DNA of 64,000 bases from the NCBI GenBank assembly GCA_016719055.1, contig JADKAW010000041.1, forward strand, positions 5,259 through 69,258, read 5' to 3'. Origin of the DNA: Candidatus Rhodoferax mariagerensis. GTDB lineage: Bacteria; Pseudomonadota; Gammaproteobacteria; Burkholderiales; Burkholderiaceae_C. Under the pieces are notes generated by a model. That model was not told the DNA's origin. It did no database searches and saw only the letters and a program-made list of their open reading frames with translations. A program made the translations under genes and the position numbers. Positions 48,046 through 55,444 of this stretch are shown here, in pieces (position 1 is the first letter of the stretch; each line of letters starts with the position of its first letter).

Positions 48046-48825
48046 GTTTGCCCACCAAAAACGATCCGGAACCAGGCGGTTGAGTTCGCGCTGTAAAGAG
48101 GCACTGCCCAGGCCATTCAGGCGGCGCAGCTCGTGGAGGTGGAAAGCCCGGTCGGGTTACCCAGACAGCCGGACATGGACGCGAATTTGACTGTCAGTGA
48201 AAAGTGCAAAACTAATGGACATGCCAAATTTCAGTACGATCGGGTCGAATTTTGGCATCACCAACTTGCCTGGCCTGGTAACTTTGAAAACTATGCTCGT
48301 ACGAAATACTCACTCTTGATTAAATAGCTGCAGACGCATATAACACGGGGGCTACAGGCTAAATTGATTGCCATATTGTTGCCAAATGACTCAATGGCAG
48401 CGCCATGGCGCGCCGAGACAACGGAAAGGGTTCACTCACCGGGGCGATGACAAAGCCCGATTGAAGTTCCAGCGCGTCCAGCACCTCGACAAAACCCTTG
48501 CCCAGCTTGGGCGAGACGGAGTATTGGAGGCAAATTTTGTGGATGCGAAGCAATGGCATCGCAAGAACTCCGGCATAGGGCTGCCGCTGCCAGGCGGTCA
48601 ACTGGGTGTGCGCGATCATCGCCAGCAGTCGGTGTCTGGAAGCAGTTTGCAGCCCAAATTGGGCCGACAGAGACAATGCACTCAAAGTCAGGCAGACACT
48701 TGATTGAATTTTTGCTGCTGTAGTTTCCATGCAGAGGAAGCCAAAGACAGACAGCGACTTGTCCAAGCAGCACGCGGTCGCCTCAGATAGGCTAAAGTTA
48801 TATGAAAAAGTGACCTGTAGCCCTT
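48046..48825. other. Intergenic region with REP-like copies
   Basis: 780 bp with no recognisable gene. A minus-strand frame at 48359-48766 gives ELQSGFVIAPVSEPFPLSRR, which I do not recognise; it may be a gene remnant. REP-like repeats at 48312-48366 and 48803-48852 flank it. Confidence 0.5.
48312..48366 (-). repeat. REP-like repeat, inverted copy C
   Basis: The reverse complement reads AGCCTGTAGCCCCCGTGTTA then TATGCGTCTGCAGCTATT, matching the core of repeat R2 (GGCCTGTAGCCCCCGTGCTA, TATGCGCTGAAAGCT). Inverted with respect to the R2 copies. Confidence 0.75.
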
Positions 48826-48852
48826 ATGAATAAAGCGCAAACAGCTATATTG
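48803..48852 (+). repeat. REP-like repeat, copy D, overlapping a start codon
   Basis: GTGACCTGTAGCCCTTATGA, then ATAAAGCGCAAACAGCTATA is a diverged member of the family. The ATG of the MscS-family gene at 48826 lies inside it, so the first residues (MNKAQTAIL) are repeat-encoded. Confidence 0.65.
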
Positions 48853-51021
48853 TCGATCGTGGTGTTTTGCACCACCCACGCTATCAGCCAGGTGCCGGGG
48901 CTGGCGCGTGTACTGGGCGGCCCTCCGGCAGCAGCGGCCAGCGCGCCCGAGCCAGCTACCGAAGATTGGCCTCAACGTCTGAGCGGCCTGCAGCAGTCTT
49001 ATGCGCAGTGGCGCGACCTCCCCGACCCGGCTTATGACGAGTTGCGTCGCACCGCTGAGCGTTTGATTGAGCAGCTTGGCCGCTATATCCAGCAGCGCAA
49101 GTCCGAGTCGGGGCCAGGTGTGGCAAGTGCCGAAATGCCGGCGCTTGTCACTGCCGGCAAAACCGCGCCTTTTTCGATGCTGGACGTGGATGCGCTGCGA
49201 GACCAGCGCGATCATGGCGCCGCCCAGCAGCGCACGCTGGGCAATGCCCTGGTGTTGCAGGAAGAAGAAGTGGTGCTGGCGCTGGCGCAGCTCAAAAAAG
49301 CGGGCGAAATGCTCCGCTTGCGCCAGGAACGATTGGCGCGCGCCCCGGGCGAGGCCGCCGATGCTGCGCTGACGATCGCACTCGACCTGGCCCGGGTACA
49401 GCAGTTGCAGGCCGAGTTGCAAGTGGCGCAGGCGGTGCAGTCGCGTACCAGTGCAAGATTGGGTCGTGACGCCTGGAACGAACCACTGGCCTTGATGGAT
49501 CAGGAAATTGAGCGGGTGCGACCGCACCAGCAACTCAAGGAACAGGACCTGGCGCTGATTCGCGAGCAAACCGAAGCGGCTGCCAGCCGTTGGGAGAGCC
49601 GCCGGCTGCAGGCCGCCCAGACCCTGAGCCGGCTCGAATCCGGGCGCTTGCGTGAAAGCTATCCGTCCCAAACGCTGGCCTACCAGGCCCGGGTGCGGGC
49701 GTTGCTCGAACTTCGCGCCTTGGCTCGCGGCAAGCAACAGGTGTGGGAATATCGCCAGCAGGCGCTGGCTGCGGCGGCGGATCCGCAATTGGCCACACAG
49801 TCCGGGCAGGTGCTGGATGCGGCACTGACCCAAATTGCAACGCGCTTGCGTGCCGCGGAGGACCGGCGCGATCTGCTGCTGGCCGAGCAGCGGTCTTACA
49901 CCGCGCGCCAAATGGGCAACGTCGCCGCTGCGGCCGAGCCTGTGGACGCCAAATTGCTGGCCGACCTGGGCGAACTGATTGACTTGCAAGAGCAAAAGCG
50001 CGAGCAACTGGCGCGCGTGCGCGTGTTGTTGACCCGTTCGCGTGAAGATTTGAACCTGGCAGCACAGCAACTGGGTCTGGCCGGATGGGTGGGCCACGCG
50101 GGTGCTGTGGTGTCGCAGGGCCTGACGCGCATCTGGCAGTATGAGCTGTTCAGTGCCACCGAGTCTTCGCAGGTCAATGGGCAGACGGTGACGGTGGACT
50201 ATGGCGTCACGGTGGGCAAAAGCATCGGTGTGGTGGTGTTGTTTTTGCTGGGCTACTGGGTTGTCAGTGCACTGGCGCGACTGGTGAGTCGCCAACTGGT
50301 GCGCCGTGCCGGCATGTCCGAGGCGCTGGCGCGGGTGCTGGACCGCTGGGTGATGTCGCTGCTGGTCATCGTGGTGTTTTTGGTGGTGCTGCGCATGGCA
50401 CGCGTGCCCCTGACCCTGTTTGCATTTTTGGGCGGTGCGCTGGCCATCGGCTTTGGTTTTGGCGCACAAAACGTGATCAAGAACCTGATCAGCGGTGCCA
50501 TCATCCTGTTTGAGCGCAAGGTCCGGGTGGGCGATGTGGTCACCATCGGCGGCATCAGCGGCACCGTGACCGCGGTGGACTTGCGCGCCAGCACCGTGCA
50601 CGGTTTTGACGGCGTGATGTCGATCGTGCCCAATTCATTCCTGCTGGAGCAACAGGTCAGCAGCTGGAGTTTTGGGGAGCCGGCGCTGCGCCGCTCGATC
50701 ACCGTGGGTGTTGCCTATGGGTCTGACACCGCATTGACGATTGCGCTGATACAACAGTGCGCCCAGGAGCATCCGATGGTGCTGGCCGACCCACCGGCCG
50801 CCGTCCTGCTCGAAGATTTTGCCGCCGACAGCCTGCTGTTTCGCCTGAATTTCTGGATTGCCCACAGCCGCCCGCGCACCGGCCCCGAGATCGAGAGCGA
50901 TTTGCGTCTGGCCATCGAGGCGGCTCTGAGCAAGGCCGGGCTGAACATTCCGTTTCCGCAGCGTGATGTGCATCTGCGGGTTGCGCAACCGATTCAGGTG
51001 CATTGCACACCGCCGCAATGA
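48826..51021 (+). CDS. MscS-family mechanosensitive channel with long N-terminal periplasmic domain
   Basis: 731 residues. Probable signal peptide (AILSIVVFCTTHAISQ), then about 400 residues of helical, Gln/Arg-rich coiled-coil periplasmic domain (MscK/MscM-like). Membrane segments follow around 460-590, with the pore helix GALAIGFGFGAQNVIKNLIS and the MscS beta domain GDVVTIGGISGTVTAVDLRA, then IVPNSFLLEQQVSSW. It releases osmolytes on hypo-osmotic shock. Shorter than E. coli MscK (about 1120), so only one sensor region is present. The start codon sits within REP-like repeat copy D; an alternative start further in is not excluded. Confidence 0.9.
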   Translation: MNKAQTAILSIVVFCTTHAISQVPGLARVLGGPPAAAASAPEPATEDWPQRLSGLQQSYAQWRDLPDPAYDELRRTAERLIEQLGRYIQQRKSESGPGVASAEMPALVTAGKTAPFSMLDVDALRDQRDHGAAQQRTLGNALVLQEEEVVLALAQLKKAGEMLRLRQERLARAPGEAADAALTIALDLARVQQLQAELQVAQAVQSRTSARLGRDAWNEPLALMDQEIERVRPHQQLKEQDLALIREQTEAAASRWESRRLQAAQTLSRLESGRLRESYPSQTLAYQARVRALLELRALARGKQQVWEYRQQALAAAADPQLATQSGQVLDAALTQIATRLRAAEDRRDLLLAEQRSYTARQMGNVAAAAEPVDAKLLADLGELIDLQEQKREQLARVRVLLTRSREDLNLAAQQLGLAGWVGHAGAVVSQGLTRIWQYELFSATESSQVNGQTVTVDYGVTVGKSIGVVVLFLLGYWVVSALARLVSRQLVRRAGMSEALARVLDRWVMSLLVIVVFLVVLRMARVPLTLFAFLGGALAIGFGFGAQNVIKNLISGAIILFERKVRVGDVVTIGGISGTVTAVDLRASTVHGFDGVMSIVPNSFLLEQQVSSWSFGEPALRRSITVGVAYGSDTALTIALIQQCAQEHPMVLADPPAAVLLEDFAADSLLFRLNFWIAHSRPRTGPEIESDLRLAIEAALSKAGLNIPFPQRDVHLRVAQPIQVHCTPPQ

Positions 51022-51260
51022 GGCTGGCAATTCCCATTGCCTGTTTTCAATGGATACAAGCCTTCGGCGCGGCGCAGGATCGCCGGAACAGAATCGTCAA
51101 CCGCCCAATTGGCCTTGCGCCAGTGAAAAAACCAACTCCGGACTGCGGCCGGTTGCCGGGCACCAGAATTGTTTTCGCGCGCGGATCTCAGTCGCACCGG
51201 CAGCACAAAAAGTCATTGATGTTGCCAGCGCCAAGCCCCGGGAATTGTTGCGAATGCAAA

Positions 51261-51310
51261 AGCCAGTTGCCCAACAACACCTATTTTGGTGTGCAGACCT
51301 TGCTGGGTGC
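51261..51310 (+). pseudogene. Aspartase/fumarase-family N-terminal fossil
   Basis: Encodes QLPNNTYFGVQTLLGAP, close to QLPDNAYYGVQTLRGK at the start of the intact aspA in this window. The nucleotide match is roughly 80% over 47 bases, by eye. The rest of the gene is absent. Confidence 0.5.
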
Positions 51311-51408
51311 ACCAAGGTCTGAAACTGCTCCTGCACACCGGGGAAGGTGTGGTGGTGAAAACGCCGAATCCGCGCTAGCAGTTCGTCAGGGGCGACGGCA
51401 CCTTTCAT
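51310..51408 (-). pseudogene. Beta-carbonic anhydrase N-terminal fossil
   Basis: Encodes MKGAVAPDELLARIRRFHHH and TFPGVQEQFQTLV, like the first residues of proteobacterial beta-carbonic anhydrases (ELL-R-RxFH...FP--Q-QFQ-LV). The zinc-ligand part CSDSR is missing and the frame continues into unrelated sequence. Confidence 0.5.
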
Positions 51409-51418
51409 GTCATGCGGC

Positions 51419-52210
51419 CTATTGCACCAGGGCGGAGTCGGCCGCGTACAGGTCGACGCCTTCCAGCACCGCGTGGCCGGCCAGCAAGCTCAGGTATTGC
51501 CGCAGCGCTGTGACATAGGTTTTTTGCCGCAACGCCATGGCCACCGCACCGCGCACCGACTGCAAAGGCTGGTTCTTACCGGGCTCGCGCGCAAGGATTT
51601 CCACCACATGCAGGCCAAAGCGGCTGTGCACCAGGCGCGGCAACACACCGATTTCTTTGCTGCCAAAAATTTCTTTGGCAAATTCTGGTGCGCAGTCGCT
51701 CTGGATAAGCCACCCCAGTTGGCCACCTTCAGCCCCACTGGGGCAGTTGGACAGATTTTTGGCATCTTTGGCAAACAGGTCATCCTGGCTTTTGCCATCA
51801 AAGCAACGCACGTTCAGCAGGCAAGTTTCAGCGCGGTTGCGCAGCAGGGTCACGTCCACACCTTCGGTCACTGCAAACAAAATATGCCGTACATCGGCCC
51901 GCTCGCCGGTGGCGTAGCTGGCTTGATGCGCGCTGTAGTGGCGCTGGCAAGCATCGTCTGATGGCTCTGGAATCAGCAGGTTTTGCTCCAGCAGGATTTC
52001 AATGGCGCTGCTGGCGGCTTCGCTCAAGACACCGTCAGCGCTGGGCAGGTCGTCTGCTGACAGCAGAGACTGCGCCATGGCTGCTTGGCGCAATAGCTCA
52101 GAACAGGCGCGCTGGCGCAGTTCATCGGCGTGCAGGGTTTCGTCCGCCGAATGCAGGGCAATGCCGTTGATGCGGGCAAGTCGCACGTTGTCCAGGATAG
52201 AAGTTGTCAT
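51419..52210 (-). CDS. Parvulin-type peptidyl-prolyl isomerase (nar-associated)
   Basis: 263 residues. N-terminal helical part (HADELRQRACSELLRQAAMA), then a parvulin domain: ADVRHILFAVTEGVDVTLLR, FDGKSQDDLFAKDAKNLSNC, GGQLGWLIQSDCAPEF and VVEILAREPG. Similar isomerases follow narI in other betaproteobacteria, where they may assist assembly of the reductase (NifM-like). No signal peptide, so probably cytoplasmic. It lies 10 bp after the narI stop. ATG at 52210 is chosen over 52270, which would overlap narI. Confidence 0.87.
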   Translation of the reverse strand: MTTSILDNVRLARINGIALHSADETLHADELRQRACSELLRQAAMAQSLLSADDLPSADGVLSEAASSAIEILLEQNLLIPEPSDDACQRHYSAHQASYATGERADVRHILFAVTEGVDVTLLRNRAETCLLNVRCFDGKSQDDLFAKDAKNLSNCPSGAEGGQLGWLIQSDCAPEFAKEIFGSKEIGVLPRLVHSRFGLHVVEILAREPGKNQPLQSVRGAVAMALRQKTYVTALRQYLSLLAGHAVLEGVDLYAADSALVQ

Positions 52211-52220
52211 GATCAGGCCC

Positions 52221-52955
52221 TTAAACGCGTGCATCAGGGCGGGGTGGCATGTTGTTGCCAGCGGGCACATTCAGGCGGCGCGCCCGCACCACCTGGTAGG
52301 GCCTGAACAGGTAGCCGACCGAGGCAAAACCACTCCAGACATGCACCAGCCGGGTGAATGGAAACACCACAAAAATGCTCATGCCCAAAAACATGTGCGC
52401 TTTGAAGATAAAGCCAGCATCTGCCAACAATTCCACAGCGCCTGGCTGGAAGGCCACGATGTGTTGCGCCCAGCCCGCCAGCTTCATCATCATGCTGCCG
52501 TCCAGATGCTGTCCCGACAGCGGCACGGTGGCCAGCCCCAGCGCCAGTTGCAGCCACAGCAAGACCAGCAGCACGATGTCGCTGGTTTTTGAGTTGATGC
52601 GAATACGTGGCTCGCTCAGCCGGCGATGTAACAGGATGCTGACACCGATGAAACCGGCCAGCCCCGCCAGCCCGCCGCTGACCATGGCCATGAGTTGTTT
52701 GTTGCCGGCGCTGATGAAGTGCTCGTAGACAAAGTGCGGTGTCAGCATGCCCACCGTGTGGCCAAAGAACAGGAACAACACCCCGATATGAAACAGGTTG
52801 CTGCCCCAGCGCAATTGCCCGGCCTTGAGCATTTGTGACGAGTCACTTTTCCAGGTGTATTGATCGCGGTCAAAGCGCAGCAGGCTACCTAGCAAGAAGA
52901 TGGCGAGGGCGATGTACGGATAGATGCCAAACAAAAAGTTGTCGAGTGCGTTCAT
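52221..52955 (-). CDS. narI: Respiratory nitrate reductase gamma subunit (cytochrome b)
   Basis: 244 residues, about five membrane helices with His heme ligands visible in SNLFHIGVLFLFFGHTVGM and WAQHIVAF/FKAHMFLGMSIF. NarI receives electrons from quinol at the periplasmic side and passes them to NarH. The C-terminal PYQVVRARR is typical. It overlaps narJ by four bases (ATGA). Confidence 0.95.
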   Translation of the reverse strand: MNALDNFLFGIYPYIALAIFLLGSLLRFDRDQYTWKSDSSQMLKAGQLRWGSNLFHIGVLFLFFGHTVGMLTPHFVYEHFISAGNKQLMAMVSGGLAGLAGFIGVSILLHRRLSEPRIRINSKTSDIVLLVLLWLQLALGLATVPLSGQHLDGSMMMKLAGWAQHIVAFQPGAVELLADAGFIFKAHMFLGMSIFVVFPFTRLVHVWSGFASVGYLFRPYQVVRARRLNVPAGNNMPPRPDARV

Positions 52956-53647
52956 GGTGTGACTCCAGCGGATGCTGCGGATTTGACAAAGTGAATGGGT
53001 TGGGTTTGGTCGGGCTTGGTTTGGCCTTTGACGGAGCAGCCATCAAACACCACCGGTTCTTCCCAGGTGGTATCGAGTGGCTCGTCGGCGACGATCTTGA
53101 CCGGGTGCGCTTTCTCGCCGCTCAACTCCAGCAAGGCCCCCAGCACACTGGCGTAAGCGCTGTTGCGTTGTTGCAGGGCGTTGAAGATGGCGTTGAAGAT
53201 GTGTGCCATTTCACTCAAAAAGGCTCTGGCCTCGGTCGGCGGCTGGGTCGAGACAAATTCCAGCACCACCGGCAGGTAGTCGGGCATTTCATCGGGGCCC
53301 AAAAGCAGTCCGGCTTTTTCGTAAGTCTGCGCCAGGTCGATCATGGCCGGGCCACGGTCGCGCGAATCGCCATGCACATGCTCAAACAGGTGCAAAGAGG
53401 TGGCGCGGCCGCGGTCAAACACCTCGACGTAGTCGGCCTCGTTTTCCAGCGCGTTGCCCGTCTCCAGCGTGCTCAACAGAGCGCCAAGCTCGGCCAGTCG
53501 CGCAATGGGCAGGGCGCGCTCGGCCACCATTGCCTGGCGCATGTCGTTCAGATCGCCGCGCAGTTTTGCGTTGGGGTAAGACAGCAGCCGGGCCAGCACC
53601 CGCAAGCTGCGGGACGCTCCGGTAATGTTGGTTGAAAACAGTGCCAT
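52952..53647 (-). CDS. narJ: Nitrate reductase assembly chaperone NarJ
   Basis: 231 residues, TorD/NarJ-type helical chaperone: LRVLARLLSYPNAKLRGDLN, YVEVFDRGRATSLHLFEHVH and GDSRDRGPAMIDLAQTYEKA with the typical LFEHVHG motif. Holds apo-NarG for Mo-cofactor insertion and is not part of the final enzyme. Between narH (3-bp gap) and narI (4-bp overlap). Confidence 0.95.
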   Translation of the reverse strand: MALFSTNITGASRSLRVLARLLSYPNAKLRGDLNDMRQAMVAERALPIARLAELGALLSTLETGNALENEADYVEVFDRGRATSLHLFEHVHGDSRDRGPAMIDLAQTYEKAGLLLGPDEMPDYLPVVLEFVSTQPPTEARAFLSEMAHIFNAIFNALQQRNSAYASVLGALLELSGEKAHPVKIVADEPLDTTWEEPVVFDGCSVKGQTKPDQTQPIHFVKSAASAGVTP

Positions 53648-53650
53648 GGC

Positions 53651-55174
53651 TCAGACCTCCGCCTTGATCGGGATGGTGCGTTTTTTGGTGCCACCAAACA
53701 GGCTGGCGTCACTGGCGCCGTCCGAGCAACCATTGCCAAAGCTGAAGCCGCAACCGCCGCGCACATCAAAGGTGTTTTCCGCGTATTCGCGGTGGGTGCT
53801 GGGGATGACAAAACGGTCTTCGTAATTGGCAATCGCCATCACCTGGTACATCTCTTCGACCTCGGTCGTGCTCATCTGCACTTGCTGCAAAGCCGCCATG
53901 TTCGGCTTGCCGTCCACATGTTTGCCACGCTGGTAGGCGCGCATGGCCAGCATCCGCTCCAAAGCCCGCTCCACCGGAAAGGTGTCCCCAGCCGTCAGCA
54001 AATTGGCCAGGTACTTGACCGGAATGCGCAGCTGTTTGACATCCGGAATTTCACCGTTGATGCCAATGTTGCCAGCGTTGGCCGCCGCACTGATGGGTGA
54101 CAGCGGTGGCACATACCAGACCATGGGCAGCGTGCGGTATTCAGGGTGCAGCGGCAGGGCGACCTTCCACTGCACTGCCATCTTGTAGACCGGGCTATTG
54201 CGGGCGGCTTCCATCCATTTGTCGGGAATGCCGTCGATGCGCGCCTGCTCAATCACTTTCGGGTCGTTCGGGTCCAAAAAGATGTCGAGTTGGGCCTGGT
54301 ACAGGTCACGATCCCGCTCGACACTCGCAGCCTCTTGAATCCGGTCTGCGTCGTACAACAACACACCCAGGTAACGGATGCGGCCAACACAGGTCTCGGA
54401 ACACACGGTCGGCTGGCCGGCTTCAATCCGTGGGTAACAGAAGATGCATTTTTCCGCCTTGCCCGACTTCCAGTTGTAGTAAATCTTCTTGTACGGGCAG
54501 CCGCTGATACACATGCGCCAGCCCCGGCACTTGTCCTGATCGATCAGCACAATGCCGTCTTCTTCACGCTTGTAGATCGAGCCGGAAGGGCACGATGCGA
54601 CACACGCCGGGTTCAGGCAGTGTTCACACAGGCGCGGCAAATACATCATGAAGGTGTTTTCGAACTGGCCGTAGATGTCTTTCTGAATATCGTCGAAGTT
54701 CTTGTCCTTGCTGCGTTTGGAGAACTCGCCGCCCAGGATTTCTTCCCAGTTCGGGCCCCAGACAATTTTTTCCAGCGGCAAGCCGGTGATCAGGCTACGC
54801 GGGCGGGCGGTGGGTGCAGCCTTGGACTCGGGCGCGGACTGCAAATGCGCATAGTCAAAGGTAAAGGGTTCGTAATAATCGTCAATCTCGGGCAGATTGG
54901 GGTTGGCGAAGATGCGCATCAGCAGCTGCCATTTGGAACCCTGACGCGGCTCGATCTTGCCGCTGGGCAGGCGCTGCCAGCCACCGTTCCATTTGTCCTG
55001 GTTTTCCCATTCCTTGGGGTAACCGATTCCGGGTTTGGTCTCGACGTTGTTGAACCAGGCGTATTCCATGCCGGGGCGGCTGGTCCAGACGTTTTTGCAG
55101 GTGACCGAACAAGTGTGGCAACCGATGCACTTGTCCAGATTCAGCACCATGCCGATTTGTGCGCGAATTTTCAT
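53651..55174 (-). CDS. narH: Respiratory nitrate reductase beta subunit (iron-sulfur)
   Basis: 507 residues. Four cysteine clusters: CIGCHTCSVTCK, CEHCLNPACVASCPSG, CRGWRMCISGCPYK (Trp in place of one Cys, the [3Fe-4S] signature) and CIFCYPRIEAGQPTVCSETC. Electron conduit between NarI and NarG. The frame also has an ATG 6 codons upstream; the ATG at 55174 has AGAGAG upstream and fits the family N-terminus MKIRAQIGMV. A 270-bp gap separates it from narG, longer than usual for this operon. Confidence 0.95.
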   Translation of the reverse strand: MKIRAQIGMVLNLDKCIGCHTCSVTCKNVWTSRPGMEYAWFNNVETKPGIGYPKEWENQDKWNGGWQRLPSGKIEPRQGSKWQLLMRIFANPNLPEIDDYYEPFTFDYAHLQSAPESKAAPTARPRSLITGLPLEKIVWGPNWEEILGGEFSKRSKDKNFDDIQKDIYGQFENTFMMYLPRLCEHCLNPACVASCPSGSIYKREEDGIVLIDQDKCRGWRMCISGCPYKKIYYNWKSGKAEKCIFCYPRIEAGQPTVCSETCVGRIRYLGVLLYDADRIQEAASVERDRDLYQAQLDIFLDPNDPKVIEQARIDGIPDKWMEAARNSPVYKMAVQWKVALPLHPEYRTLPMVWYVPPLSPISAAANAGNIGINGEIPDVKQLRIPVKYLANLLTAGDTFPVERALERMLAMRAYQRGKHVDGKPNMAALQQVQMSTTEVEEMYQVMAIANYEDRFVIPSTHREYAENTFDVRGGCGFSFGNGCSDGASDASLFGGTKKRTIPIKAEV

Positions 55175-55444
55175 TTCAAATCTCTCTTTCATTCACCAAA
55201 ACAGTTGAACCGATCAACCCAAAAATGACCCAAAAGATGATTCCAACAACGGCTAGCAGCGTACGTTGGGTGTCCAACGTAGCGAAATCAAGGAGGAGGT
55301 TTGGGCTCCGCCCAAACCGGGGGACATTCGCGGAGTTGGATACCCGACGCGCGTTGCGGGTTAGCGTGCCAAGTCGTGAGTTACCGGACAACCAGCCCCA
55401 ATCCCGACCTTCCCCCAGTGGTGGAAGGAGTAAGGCAGCGGGCT
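55175..55444. other. Long narG-narH spacer
   Basis: 270 bp between narG and narH, where other operons have a few bases. No gene is recognised (the minus-strand frame 55176-55448 includes a hydrophobic stretch but no known family). Imperfect G/C-rich repeats include AATTCGGCGGGTTTGG-like sequence; it may be a repeat insertion. Confidence 0.5.

Larger units (their letters stand above)
51022..51418. other. Intergenic region holding two gene fossils
   Basis: 397 bp without an intact gene. 51261-51310 on the plus strand resembles an aspartase N-terminus and 51310-51408 on the minus strand a carbonic anhydrase N-terminus; see separate entries. Confidence 0.6.

Noticed and set aside
48359..48766. 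135-codon minus-strand frame between the kinase and MscS genes
   Set aside because: No recognised family and no ribosome-binding site; flanked by repeats. May be a remnant, but I cannot support a gene call.
48688..50601. 637-codon minus-strand frame opposite the MscS-family gene
   Set aside because: Gln/His/Arg-rich antisense shadow of a coiled-coil-coding region; no domain.
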